From contig JAFLRO010000015.1 of the NCBI GenBank assembly GCA_022511425.1, positions 1-45,563 on the forward strand: a DNA stretch of 45,563 bases, in the 5' to 3' direction. A program made the translations under genes and the position numbers. Origin of the DNA: Acetatifactor sp. (GTDB lineage Bacteria; Bacillota; Clostridia; Lachnospirales; Lachnospiraceae). Below are positions 17,651 to 26,485 of this stretch, in pieces; the stretch's first letter is position 1, and each line of letters starts with the position of its first letter. Below the pieces are notes generated by a model. That model was not told the DNA's origin and ran no database searches. It saw only the letters and a program-made list of their open reading frames with translations.

Positions 17651-18610
17651 ATGAATTCCTTAAAAACAGAGACCCTGAATGATACCCATATGGAGGAAAA
17701 CAAACTGAATAACAAGCGAATCCTGCTCTACCTGCTTATCAACTTTGGAGCCACATGGCTCTATGAATTCCTGGTGGTATGGCCCGTAGCCACCAGCTCC
17801 AATCCCACAGTACAGTCCATGTCCCAATTGGCAGTGGCAGTTGCCATGTTCTTCCCTGCGCTGAGCGTGGTGGCGACCCGGCTGATTACAAAAGAGGGCT
17901 TTAAAAATGCTATGCTGGTTCCCAAAAATGGCAAACGAAGTATTCCCTATTTCCTGATGGCCTGGTTTGGACCAGCGCTGCTGACGGTCATCGGCGCAGT
18001 GATATATTTCGTGATCTTCTCAAAGGATTTTGACCCGGAGATGGGTTATATAAAAATGCTGCTGATAGCGCAGGGCGTAACACCCACGAAAGAAATAGTC
18101 AATGTGACCGTAATCTCCCAAATCATGACCGGTGTACTGCTGGCACCATTATTAAATGCAGTCAACTGCTTCGGCGAGGAGTGGGGCTGGAGAGGGTATC
18201 TGCTGCCAAAGCTTTTGAAGCGGATGGGGATACTACCTACGCTGCTGGTCTCCGGTGTGATCTGGGGATTATGGCATCTGCCCATCACAATATTGGGTCA
18301 CAACTACGGCATGGGATACCTGGGCTATCCAGTAACTGGAATCCTTGCCATGTGCCTGTTCTGTGTGGTCGTGGGAATCATCTTTTCCTACCTCACTATC
18401 CGCACCGGAAGCTGTCTTCCTGCTATGCTGGCTCACGGCGGCGTGAACGGCTTTGCCAGCGCTGGTATCCTCTTTACCGACGGCACTAGCGTCAATCCCT
18501 TTATAGGGCCTGTACCCACCGGAATCATCGGCGGCAGCGCCTTTATCCTGTGCGCGGTGGTCATGGCTGTACTTCTTGTGAAAAAACCGGAATTAGAAAA
18601 CATGCCCTAA
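17651..18610 (+). CDS. CPBP-family intramembrane protease
   Basis: The 319-residue protein has about eight membrane segments. CPBP (Abi/CAAX-like) motif 1 is FGEEWGWRGYLLP (Glu 176/177, Arg 181). Motif 2 is SGVIWGLWHLP (His ~209). A third conserved His-containing segment is LPAMLAHGGVNG. These residues form the glutamate/histidine active site of CAAX-type proteases inside the membrane. In Firmicutes the family is linked to bacteriocin maturation, self-immunity or signal processing. AAAGGAGG lies 11 bases ahead of the ATG. It follows the merR-ybjQ pair by 74 bases, so it may be part of the same response. A strong terminator follows. Confidence 0.93.
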   Translation: MNSLKTETLNDTHMEENKLNNKRILLYLLINFGATWLYEFLVVWPVATSSNPTVQSMSQLAVAVAMFFPALSVVATRLITKEGFKNAMLVPKNGKRSIPYFLMAWFGPALLTVIGAVIYFVIFSKDFDPEMGYIKMLLIAQGVTPTKEIVNVTVISQIMTGVLLAPLLNAVNCFGEEWGWRGYLLPKLLKRMGILPTLLVSGVIWGLWHLPITILGHNYGMGYLGYPVTGILAMCLFCVVVGIIFSYLTIRTGSCLPAMLAHGGVNGFASAGILFTDGTSVNPFIGPVPTGIIGGSAFILCAVVMAVLLVKKPELENMP

Positions 18611-18635
18611 ATATTAAGTGTTGTAAGGCTATATG

Positions 18636-18673
18636 AAAAAAACCGGCAGTGCATTATGCATTGTCGGTTTTTT
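18636..18673. terminator. Bidirectional terminator between the CPBP gene and mecA
   Basis: A 12-bp stem (ACCGGCAGTGCA with TGCATTGTCGGT, two G-T pairs) around a 3-base loop is flanked by an A-run on the left and a T-run on the right. It can end both convergent transcripts. Confidence 0.9.
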
Positions 18674-18736
18674 ATAACAATAGAAAATTCGTACAACATA
18701 CTCTCTATTTTTTGCCAATATGTAATAACTGTATTC

Positions 18737-19432
18737 TCAGCCTCTCAGCTTCTTGATGGCCTTTGCCTGAATCAGACATTTTCCATGCTCTTCCAGCCGC
18801 AGCAGCAGTTTTTCTTCCGCGCCGTAGAGACTGCCGAACTCCATGGCCTGAATACATGCTCTGCTGTATCTTTCGTAGGATGCATGGCCTCTTCCCAGGC
18901 AGAGATAATATGCATCTTCCATCTCGTACAGCGCGCTATCCACCCTCAGATTCCCGGGCAGAACCTCTGCAAAGTTCATCACATCCCGCAGGGCACTAAA
19001 CGCGAAAATAGCAAATGCCGGTTTTGGCGCAGGTGAAGGCTCTTGCTGGACATCCTGTGTCTGCGTCTCAGGCTTTGCTTCTGCCTGATCGGTAGTTGGC
19101 TGACTTGCCGACAGTCCCACCTTCTCCCGAGCCTTTTGCAGCACCCGCTTCATCTCCTTCAAGCACTCGATCAATGGCTCGTTCTCCGGCTCCCTCTCCG
19201 AGAAGGTCAGTACCAATCCCTGGTCAGGCAGCATCATAATCTGCAAATCAAAGGAGTACCTGGGCGGCTTGTAGCCCACTGCCTCTTCCGCCTGCACGAT
19301 GATCTCCTGCACGACCTCCTTAGCCTTCTCGCTTCTCAGCACAAAATCCTTATAATCGATATCATACTCATCCAATTCCTCATTGGAAAGAAAGCACTTT
19401 ACTGTCTTGTCATCCACACGTTCTATTTTCAT
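18737..19432 (-). CDS. mecA: MecA-type adaptor protein
   Basis: 231 residues. The N-terminal domain (MKIERVDDKTVKCFLSNEEL, DYKDFVLRSEKAKEVVQEI, YSFDLQIMMLPDQGLVLTFSE) matches MecA, the adaptor that delivers substrates to the ClpC unfoldase. A Gln/Pro/Glu-rich linker spans ~112-138. The C-terminal domain (FAFSALRDVMNFAEVL, SALYEMEDAYYLCLGR, YGAEEKLLLRLEEHGKCLIQ) is the ClpC-binding half. In Bacillus it targets ComK; in Clostridia the targets are largely unknown. GAGGAG precedes the ATG and a TTGAAA-17-TATCAT promoter lies upstream. The gene is monocistronic. Confidence 0.92.
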   Translation of the reverse strand: MKIERVDDKTVKCFLSNEELDEYDIDYKDFVLRSEKAKEVVQEIIVQAEEAVGYKPPRYSFDLQIMMLPDQGLVLTFSEREPENEPLIECLKEMKRVLQKAREKVGLSASQPTTDQAEAKPETQTQDVQQEPSPAPKPAFAIFAFSALRDVMNFAEVLPGNLRVDSALYEMEDAYYLCLGRGHASYERYSRACIQAMEFGSLYGAEEKLLLRLEEHGKCLIQAKAIKKLRG

Positions 19433-19486
19433 ATAATACTCCTCATAAATATGTACAGCTTATGAACAGTTCTTACATATATGTCT

Positions 19487-19515
19487 ATGATAGCATGATA
19501 TGAAAAATTTTTCAA
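19487..19515 (-). promoter_or_regulatory. Promoter of mecA
   Basis: Minus-strand TTGAAA (19515-19510), a 17-base spacer and TATCAT (19492-19487), about 55 bases ahead of the start codon. Confidence 0.65.
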
Positions 19516-19565
19516 TTACATAAAGTTTTCCAGTGCAAAGTTCCAGCGCAAACATTTAAAGACCA

Positions 19566-21344
19566 TTATTGATTAAAATATCCTTCTTTCACACACTCCG
19601 GTCTGACGAAACATCTTGCAGTGTACAAACTGACTTCCACCATCTCATCATATTTCGAGATCAAGTCCATCGCCCACATATAATCTTCTCCGGTGCACGA
19701 ATCCACATTGATAATGATACAGTCCGGCATTCTCTCGGGATACTTCTCCCAGTACTCATATAGTTTATCACTGTAGGTTGGAGTTGAATTCACCGTGTAA
19801 TGGCTAATATTCACATCATTCAGCATATATATGGGAGTAAGGGACTGGTTATGAAAAAAATTGGTCACAATCAGGACATTACTGTTCTCTTTAACAAGAT
19901 CCCTGAACATCCTATAATTGAAATCGTAAGCATGTGCCACAGGAATTGATACCACCGTGCCCTTCGTTGGTCCTTCCTGCATCCTTCCGCCTCTTTTTAC
20001 ATCAAATATCGTGTTTCCGTTGGGTCCGGAATTCAGCGTAAATCCCGTACCTACAATTATCATCAGGCAAAACAGTCCCGATACAAGACAGTACTTGACG
20101 GGAATATCCATCTTTTCCAGATAGGATACGAGAATTACCATGCCCCACAGGGCGGAAGTATTTAGGAACGTAATGTTCAACATAATGCCAACATTACTTA
20201 TCAAAAGTACGTTTACAAAAACCCCTATTCCGATGATAATCCCATAAAAGGCAGGCAGCATTGACGACCTTTGTGCCTGGCTGTCTTTTTCGGAATGGAA
20301 GTGCTTGAAAAACACATAAATACCGACAAAGGATAACACGGGAATATAGAGTTTCAATCCCTCATATCCGATTTTTTTCACAAACCAGTTATACAGCGTT
20401 ATGACATAGGCTTCCACGATCCAAACCAGCATCCAGACATCATTTCTCTTTTGTGTGATCTGAAAAATTACACAAGAGACAAATATTGCGATCAGTAAGG
20501 TGACAGCCACATATGCGAGAATAATGCCAGTACCCTGAAGATAGTCCACCCACTTTTGATTGCCGTTGAGCAGCACTCCCCCAAGGTGCGTATCATCACC
20601 GGTCAGAACACCGTTTATTCCAAAAAGCATAGTATCCCATCCATTGATCGCAAGCAGGGTGAGAACATAGGCAACTCCACAGAAAAGGCATATTCCCCAA
20701 AACAGCAGATTACGCTTCATGCCGCCCTTCTCCTGCAGCCGAAACAGGAGGACGAAGATTGCCGGAATCAGGATCACGCACGCGGCAGAAAGAACGGCAA
20801 CGCAGAAGAACAGCGCGGCCACGGAAAGATATAGATACCCCTTTTTCTTTTTGCCGCTATCAAAGGCATCCTTTGCGCGCCAGATGGCACAAAGCATTAC
20901 GACAAGGCTCCAGGTTTGCATGTTGGAAAACTCCGGCATAGCAACCAGCTTGGTATAGGTACAAAAGAATGCCGCGGAAAGAAAAAGGGCGCTGTTAAAC
21001 TTCAAATGTCTTTTTAAGGTAAAAAAGAGAAACAGGGAAACGCAGCCCTGGGTAATAACCCCGCAAAGCCTTAAGAACAAAAGACAACCCGTGGTGGTAT
21101 GCATGACTTTCAAATAAATCCACATAAAGAACTGTCCATAAAATGCGGATGTCTGGAGTGTGTCCCAAACCTCCCTAAAGAGCATGTCCCCCCTTGCAAG
21201 CCTGTATGTAAGTATCATCTGATACTCTTCATCCGCGCTAAAGCCAATGAGCATAATTTTTGCAGTCACAAACAGGCACAGCGCTGCCAGCAGCCCCCAG
21301 ATAATCAATTGACTGACCTTGATTTTCTTGCATTTTAATAACAT
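19566..21344 (-). CDS. Polytopic membrane protein, GT-C glycosyltransferase-like
   Basis: About 592 residues from the ATG at 21344, chosen because AGGAGG lies 6 bases upstream. About 11-12 membrane segments occupy residues 1-430. The first outside loop contains GFSADEEYQMILTYRLARGD, an acidic motif expected of GT-C transferases. The C-terminal ~150 residues are soluble and outside (YDFNYRMFRDLVKENSNVLIVTNFF to YDEMVEVSLYTARCFVRPE), resembling the C-terminal domain of family 39-like proteins. No sugar operon surrounds it, so a substrate cannot be inferred. It is the third such orphan in the window (also 2585 and 3948). It ends 130 bases from the mecA start and may run in from the HAM1-NUDIX gene 49 bases upstream. 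Confidence 0.6.
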   Translation of the reverse strand: MLLKCKKIKVSQLIIWGLLAALCLFVTAKIMLIGFSADEEYQMILTYRLARGDMLFREVWDTLQTSAFYGQFFMWIYLKVMHTTTGCLLFLRLCGVITQGCVSLFLFFTLKRHLKFNSALFLSAAFFCTYTKLVAMPEFSNMQTWSLVVMLCAIWRAKDAFDSGKKKKGYLYLSVAALFFCVAVLSAACVILIPAIFVLLFRLQEKGGMKRNLLFWGICLFCGVAYVLTLLAINGWDTMLFGINGVLTGDDTHLGGVLLNGNQKWVDYLQGTGIILAYVAVTLLIAIFVSCVIFQITQKRNDVWMLVWIVEAYVITLYNWFVKKIGYEGLKLYIPVLSFVGIYVFFKHFHSEKDSQAQRSSMLPAFYGIIIGIGVFVNVLLISNVGIMLNITFLNTSALWGMVILVSYLEKMDIPVKYCLVSGLFCLMIIVGTGFTLNSGPNGNTIFDVKRGGRMQEGPTKGTVVSIPVAHAYDFNYRMFRDLVKENSNVLIVTNFFHNQSLTPIYMLNDVNISHYTVNSTPTYSDKLYEYWEKYPERMPDCIIINVDSCTGEDYMWAMDLISKYDEMVEVSLYTARCFVRPECVKEGYFNQ

Positions 21345-21393
21345 TGAATCCTCCTGCAAGGTACAATACTAGAGCCCACATACCAAAATGTTC

Positions 21394-22554
21394 CTATACA
21401 TTTTCCCAACTGTCCTGCTCCAGCGCGGCTCTTATCATCTCCAGCTCCTCCTGCATGATGCAGTGGCGAATCGTGTTGTTCTTGACCTGCTCCATACATT
21501 CGTAAAAGTCGAACCATTTGACTTCCTCTATTTCCTCACGTTGTAAAGTGAATTCTTCCACTTCCTTGTCTCTCCACAAAAGAAATACTTTGCTGACCTG
21601 ATTGTCACGAAATGGCTTCCCATAAAAAACCTCTTCATACCGGATATATCGGGTGCCGCAGCAACGCAGTTCCTCGGAAGAAGCCTCCTCGCCCAGCTCT
21701 TCCTTCAGCTCCCGCAGAGCAGATGAAATATAATCCACTCCCGCAGGAATATGTCCGGCGCTGGAAATATCATAACAGCCGGGGAAAGAATCCTTATCTG
21801 CACTGCGTTTTTGCAATAGGATTTCCACTCTGCCCTGCCGTTTGCGCAGCAGCCACACGTGGGAAGTGCGGTGTCGGATTCCCTGGCTGTGAGCCAGTGT
21901 CCGCTCTACTGTCTCTCCCGTGGGCTCCCCTTTTTCATCTACAATATCAAACATTTCCAGTTTCTCAAAAAATTTACGGAAACCGTTTCCAACCGCCAGC
22001 TGCTCCACCTGATGATTGTCCATATCGTAATAATATTGGCCTGACTCTATATGGACCGAAAGGCTGTCCAGAGGATAGCCCTTATTGAGAGCGTGGGGAT
22101 GGGGCTTTGACACTAACAGAAACGGTTCGCTGGTAATACTGTCATCCATAAGCTCCATGCTGTGATTCTCATCCAGTACCAGACAGATGGCGTTCCGATA
22201 CCGGGCTGTCAGATTTCCGTACTTCACTGCCAGTCCCGCATAATGCTCCTGCATCTCCTGATCCGTCAGATATTTTCCTTTCACGGTACGCACATGTACA
22301 CCCGGCTGATCCTCCTCCGGCACATTGTCAAAATAAAGCCCTGAATCACAGGAAAATACAGGGATTCCATAGGCTTTATAATAAGCATGAGCCTTCTGCC
22401 TGGCATTCTCCAACGGAGTATTTCCGTCCTCCGGCACCTCAGGGACCTCACCTTTCATATCCCGCAGGCTCAGAATCTCAAAATCCAGCCCCTTCAGCCA
22501 TTTATTTGCATCCTTAAGCTTGGCAGGATTTCCTGTTCCATACAGTAATTTCAT
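21394..22554 (-). CDS. Fusion of HAM1/RdgB-type NTP pyrophosphatase and NUDIX hydrolase
   Basis: The 386-residue protein has two domains. Residues 1-200 match HAM1/RdgB non-canonical purine NTP pyrophosphatases, which remove ITP/XTP: LYGTGNPAKLKDANKWL, EVPEDGNTPLENARQKAHAYY, FSCDSGLYFDNVP, and KGYPLDS near 160. Residues 201-386 are a NUDIX hydrolase. The NUDIX box starts at G267 (GHIPAGVDYISSALREL, then KEELGEE). The REL-KEE-LG metal-binding core is kept, but the first conserved Glu is Val (273). The order resembles YfcD/IPP-isomerase-like NUDIX proteins (EKGEPTGETVER, HRTSHVWLL). Both halves fit nucleotide-pool cleaning in one chain. GGAGG precedes the ATG. Each domain is firm; the joint function is inferred. 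Confidence 0.9.
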   Translation of the reverse strand: MKLLYGTGNPAKLKDANKWLKGLDFEILSLRDMKGEVPEVPEDGNTPLENARQKAHAYYKAYGIPVFSCDSGLYFDNVPEEDQPGVHVRTVKGKYLTDQEMQEHYAGLAVKYGNLTARYRNAICLVLDENHSMELMDDSITSEPFLLVSKPHPHALNKGYPLDSLSVHIESGQYYYDMDNHQVEQLAVGNGFRKFFEKLEMFDIVDEKGEPTGETVERTLAHSQGIRHRTSHVWLLRKRQGRVEILLQKRSADKDSFPGCYDISSAGHIPAGVDYISSALRELKEELGEEASSEELRCCGTRYIRYEEVFYGKPFRDNQVSKVFLLWRDKEVEEFTLQREEIEEVKWFDFYECMEQVKNNTIRHCIMQEELEMIRAALEQDSWENV

Positions 22555-23014
22555 CCCCTGTTTCCTCCTATGCCATCTTCTGCATTTCTTCCTATCTGTC
22601 AGCGCAGAATCAGCCGTCTCCTAGGCAACATGCCTCATTTATTCCCGCGTGCAATGAGTCAAGCATCCGTGCTTGGTGCCCCATCAGCTCGTTGCAAAAT
22701 ATTTAACTTCATGGTACACCCTGAGTCACTCTCAGGTCAACTAATTCTATTGTGAAATCCTGATAATCCAATATACAGTTACTTTTCACACATAACCATA
22801 CAAGCGACACACGACCTTGTCAGTATACCTCAGCCAGACCATCGTTTTTTCATTAATTGTGGCATTGTGTGTTTGGCAACGAACACACGAAAATCGTCTT
22901 ACGAACGCCTGCAAACAATGCTTGATGTGGAAATAGAATTTTGCTGATCCGTGTGCTATACTGGATAGAGTAAATCCGAAAAATATCATCGGATATACAG
23001 AAAGGCAATTATCC
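22555..23014. other. 460-base intergenic region between divergent genes
   Basis: It separates the HAM1-NUDIX gene (minus) from the heparinase-like gene (plus). I see short hairpins only (CAAGCA-TCCG-TGCTTG near 22663 and CCTGAG-TCACT-CTCAGG near 22721), and a TATACT near 22963 that lacks a good -35. No gene is supported. Confidence 0.5.
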
Positions 23015-24838
23015 ATGGAAATGCGTTTTAAAGAGACAGCAGAAAGATTTATATCCGATGGCGGAAAGCTTCTTCCCTTCCATCCTTTCCCAAGTGCCGA
23101 CCAACGGGATGCCTACCATGCGCTGCCACAGGAACTTAAACAGGAGCTAATTATACTGGGGGAAGCGTTATTTGACGCCCCATATCCCTCCTTGTCCGCC
23201 ACCGATTTTATGGCCTTTCAGCGAACAGGGAACCGCGTGAATTTTGAGGCACTGTATTTCGTTCGCCGCCATATGCTGAATTCTTTTGTCACTGCAGAAT
23301 GTGTGGAGGGAGAGGGACGCTTTCTGGATCGAATCATTGACGGTATATTTACCATATGCGAGGAGAGCGGCTGGCAGCTTCCAGCCCACAATTCTTATTT
23401 GCGCAATGCGCCTTCGGAGATTCTGCCCGATGCCTCCCGGCCAGTGCTGGATCTCTTTGCATGTGAGACGGGCGCCCAGCTGGCCTGTATCTATTATCTG
23501 CTGAAATCCAGACTGGATCAGATAAGCCCACATATCTGCCAGCGAATCAGCCAGGAGCTGGACCGGCGTATCCTCCGTCCTTATCTGACAGAGCATTTCT
23601 GGTGGATGGGTGACGGCGATGAGCCCATGTGCAACTGGACGCCATGGTGTACCCAGAATGTATTGCTTACCGCCTTTCTCCACGGCTGCCCCGAGGAGAC
23701 AGGCATACAGATCCTTCATAAGGCTGCGGAGAGCTGCGATTTATTTCTAAAGGACTATGGGGAAGATGGCTGCTGCGACGAGGGTGCTCAGTACTTTCGG
23801 CGAGCAGGCTTGTGTCTGGATGCCGCCTGCGATCTGATGGATCAGGTGACCGGCGGTGCGTTTGCCCATCTGTACCAGTGGGAAAAAATAAAGAATATTG
23901 CCGCATATATTTCAAATGTCCATGTGAGGGGTAGATATTATTTTAATTTTGCAGACTGCTCCCCTGTGGCAGGCAGGGCAGGAGTAAAAGAGTATCTTTT
24001 CGGAAAACATACAGGACAGACGGATCTGAAGCTGTTCGCCGCCAAGGATTATCAGGCCGCCGGTGCTGAGATTTATCATGATGAGCTCTATCAGTTGAAT
24101 CTGTATTATCAGCTGATGAATGCGTTTTGTTATGAAGAAGTTATCAAGATGGATACTGTTTCCATGCCTGCACCCAAGGATGTCTATTACCCCAGCACCG
24201 GATTGTTCATCGCCCGCAGCTCAAGTTTCAGCTTGTCGGTAAAAGCCGGCGATAACAATGACGGCCATAACCACAATGATACGGGCAGTATCACACTCTA
24301 TAAATGTGGCCAGCCCGTTCTGGTGGACATCGGTGTGGAAAGCTACACCCAGAAGACTTTTTCTCCACAGCGCTACGAAATCTGGACCATGCAGTCCGGC
24401 TATCACAACCTGCCAACAATCGACGGATTGGATCAGCGCGATGGATCGGAATACCGAGCCACGGAGGTGGAGACTTCTCTAACAGAGGATCGGGCGGAGA
24501 TCTCCATGGAACTGGCAGAGGCCTATCCTTTCACCGAAAAGGGCCACACTTACCGGCGCAGGGTGGTTTTGGACAAATCGAATGATTGCGTTATTCTGAC
24601 AGATACCACTAACAGTCAAAATGTGACATTGAATTTCATCACCTATGTGGAGCCTATACTTACGGAAGAAGGCTGCTTTCAGGTGGGATTGGCGGAGCTT
24701 CATTTTCGGGGCGCATCTCTACGAGAAATTGAAATCCTGCCCATTACTGACAAACGGCTGCAGACCGCCTGGGATCATCAGTTGTACCGCGTCCGGCTTT
24801 GTATGACAGAACATAATTTTATACTAGACATGAAATAA
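23015..24838 (+). CDS. Heparinase II/III-family protein
   Basis: The 607-residue protein has an N-terminal (alpha/alpha) toroid-like region (~50-340) with WWMGDGDEPMCNWTPWCTQNV and CDEGAQYFRRAG. The C-terminal beta-sandwich region starts at the family's conserved segment NDGHNHNDTGSITLY (~415-430). It continues with PVLVDIGVESYTQKTFSPQRYEIW and SGYHNLPTIDG. These carry the His/Tyr residues used by polysaccharide lyases of this class. No signal peptide is seen, so it would act in the cytoplasm on imported uronic-acid-containing oligosaccharides, as in other gut Clostridia. No sugar transporter or hydrolase is next to it. AAAGG lies 9 bases ahead of the ATG; a second ATG two codons later is possible. 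Confidence 0.88.
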   Translation: MEMRFKETAERFISDGGKLLPFHPFPSADQRDAYHALPQELKQELIILGEALFDAPYPSLSATDFMAFQRTGNRVNFEALYFVRRHMLNSFVTAECVEGEGRFLDRIIDGIFTICEESGWQLPAHNSYLRNAPSEILPDASRPVLDLFACETGAQLACIYYLLKSRLDQISPHICQRISQELDRRILRPYLTEHFWWMGDGDEPMCNWTPWCTQNVLLTAFLHGCPEETGIQILHKAAESCDLFLKDYGEDGCCDEGAQYFRRAGLCLDAACDLMDQVTGGAFAHLYQWEKIKNIAAYISNVHVRGRYYFNFADCSPVAGRAGVKEYLFGKHTGQTDLKLFAAKDYQAAGAEIYHDELYQLNLYYQLMNAFCYEEVIKMDTVSMPAPKDVYYPSTGLFIARSSSFSLSVKAGDNNDGHNHNDTGSITLYKCGQPVLVDIGVESYTQKTFSPQRYEIWTMQSGYHNLPTIDGLDQRDGSEYRATEVETSLTEDRAEISMELAEAYPFTEKGHTYRRRVVLDKSNDCVILTDTTNSQNVTLNFITYVEPILTEEGCFQVGLAELHFRGASLREIEILPITDKRLQTAWDHQLYRVRLCMTEHNFILDMK

Positions 24839-25000
24839 ATAGAAACCATGTGTACGTGCCTGTACATGACTTATTGATAAAAAGAATCAAATCTCTGGAA
24901 AAGCTTGGTTGCTTGGCTCATTGCATACAGGAATAAAATCTGCGGGAATTGGAAAGTATATGATTTGAACGCTGTACGGATACAGCAGAAAAGAGGAAAT

Positions 25001-25525
25001 ATGACTTTAGACGGAAATGCCCGCAGAACGGCAATTATTGTATATCTTGAGAGACAGTCCGGACCTGTCAGCGGCACAGAGCTGGCAAGGCAGTTTGGCG
25101 TCAGCCGCCAGATCATTGTTCAGGACATTGCATTGCTCCGTGCAGAAAACAGAAATATCTTGTCCACCAACAAGGGATATATACTCTTCCATCCTCAGGA
25201 AAAACAAAAGGGCTGCACCGCCGTCATCACGGTCAATCACACCGAGGAACAGGCTCTGGAGGAAATGCTTTCCATCGTGGACTACGGCGGCTCTATGCTG
25301 GATGTGTTCATTGACCACGATCTGTACGGTCAGGTCAGAGCAAATCTGGTGGTCAACGATGCGGACGATGCTACTGAATTCTGTCACAAGCTGTCACAGA
25401 GCAATACAAAGCATTTAAAGGAACTCACAGAGGGCAGTCATTACCACACCATCTCCGCACCTTCGGAGAAAGTACTGGATCTGATTCGAAAGGAATTACA
25501 GGAAAAGGGAATTCTTGCAGATTGA
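25001..25525 (+). CDS. niaR: NiaR-type niacin-responsive repressor (HTH_11 + 3H domain)
   Basis: About 174 residues from the ATG at 25001, with GAGG four to eight bases upstream; the longer frame to 24905 has no RBS. The N-terminal helix-turn-helix is RRTAIIVYLERQSGPVSGTELARQFGVSRQIIVQDIALLR. The C-terminal 3H domain shows its conserved histidines (TVNHTEEQALEEML, VFIDHDLYGQV, EGSHYHTIS), which bind metal and nicotinate in TM1602-type proteins. It represses NAD synthesis or niacin uptake genes when niacin is present. None of those targets is in this window. A TGTACG...TGTACA element lies ~145 bases upstream (24850-24865) and could be a site for autoregulation; this is speculative. Confidence 0.9.
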   Translation: MTLDGNARRTAIIVYLERQSGPVSGTELARQFGVSRQIIVQDIALLRAENRNILSTNKGYILFHPQEKQKGCTAVITVNHTEEQALEEMLSIVDYGGSMLDVFIDHDLYGQVRANLVVNDADDATEFCHKLSQSNTKHLKELTEGSHYHTISAPSEKVLDLIRKELQEKGILAD

Positions 25526-25614
25526 TGAAAGGTATGGAAAATGCTACCTATTTTTTCTTAATAAAATTTATAATTCCTTAAACTCATAGTCAAACTTTAG
25601 ACACATTTTCCGGG

Positions 25615-25785
25615 TATAATAATCTTATCAAAAGGAGCTGTGGAGTTTTAACATTATAAGTTAGAGTTCTGTCAGCTTCGACTAACAATAATCTGCTTTT
25701 ACACTGGCAGTTTACCATATTCATTATACTTATCCTTTTATCCTCTTGAAAAAGGCATCCGTAAATGCGGAGCCTTTTTCTTTTA
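25615..25785 (+). ncRNA. Candidate small RNA or orphan transcription unit
   Basis: The 340 bases between niaR and the gene at 25864 contain a perfect TATAAT (25615-25620), though with no good -35. An AAAAGGAG follows (25630-25637), then only a four-codon frame. Segments that can pair come next: GTTAG with CTAAC, and CTGTCAG with CTGGCAG. A strong terminator (25749-25779) ends the stretch. No protein fits. The unit could be a small RNA or just the leftover of a lost gene. The structure is inferred by eye. Confidence 0.3.
25749..25779. terminator. Bidirectional terminator
   Basis: AAAAAGGC pairs with GCCTTTTT, and CCG with CGG inside, around TAAATG. It has an A-run and a T-run on either side, so it serves both the niaR side and the minus-strand gene at 25864. 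Confidence 0.85.
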
Positions 25786-25863
25786 TGATACATAATACTG
25801 CGCCTGAGCATGCCACAGATCGCAGTACCTTCCGGCTGCGTCGTTTCCTCCCGGCACCGGCGG

Positions 25864-26211
25864 CTACACGGTAGAGATAAAATTCAACTCTTCCTGATAT
25901 ACCTCTTCTTCAATCAAACCAATGCCCATAAATACCGCCCATATGTAAGGTGCGCCGTACACATTCAGCGTCTTTGGCCCTACGATCCTTGCAGGCGCAT
26001 TTTCGACAGCTCTGTCCAAACGCAGTTTTTCATATGCTTTCTCAAAAGTGCTTCGTGTGATAGACCGTTCCCGTCTGTCAGTAAAGAGTTCCCCACCCTT
26101 GATCGTGTAAGTAAACGGCAGACCTTTCTTGGTCAAAAAGCTTTTCCCCTGGTTCTCACCGATCACATCCCAGAGACTCTCCAATGATATTTTAGCATCA
26201 TTAAATTTCAT
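25864..26211 (-). CDS. Small conserved-looking protein of unknown function
   Basis: The 115-residue soluble protein is charged at the N-terminus (MKFNDAKISLESLWDVIGE). KKGLPFTYTIKGGELFTDRRERSITRSTFEKAYEKL follows; this resembles a short fold with a DNA- or nucleotide-contacting basic stretch, but I do not recognise the family. The end is more hydrophobic (KTLNVYGAPYIWAVFMGIGLIEEE). AAAGGA lies upstream of the ATG. It is flanked by terminators on both sides and has no operon partner. Confidence 0.55.
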   Translation of the reverse strand: MKFNDAKISLESLWDVIGENQGKSFLTKKGLPFTYTIKGGELFTDRRERSITRSTFEKAYEKLRLDRAVENAPARIVGPKTLNVYGAPYIWAVFMGIGLIEEEVYQEELNFISTV

Positions 26212-26398
26212 CGGGTTTTCCTTTCACATTTTTCACTATAATAAAAATCCCTATTAGCATGGTACTCGCAGCCAAACTTATTGTCAATATTTTATAAGAC
26301 AAACCTACACAATTTTTCCCAAGGCAAAACACTGGATAACATATCCACAATAAAAACCCTGAAAAGTACGCTCTGTGAAATTTCTATCGAAAAGAATC

Positions 26399-26440
26399 AT
26401 AGCCCGGATTACAGACGAGCATTTCTGTAACCCGGGCTAT
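26399..26440 (-). terminator. Terminator of cysK
   Basis: ATAGCCCGG..TTACAG pairs with CTGTAA.CCGGGCTAT (16-base arms, one mismatch) around a 10-base loop, with a T-rich stretch after it on the minus strand. A smaller GC hairpin (TGCCCGC/GCGGGCA, near 26461-26477) precedes it. Confidence 0.85.
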
Positions 26441-26485
26441 AAAACAGCAACTCCCCATCTGCCCGCTCCGGCGGGCACTTATATC

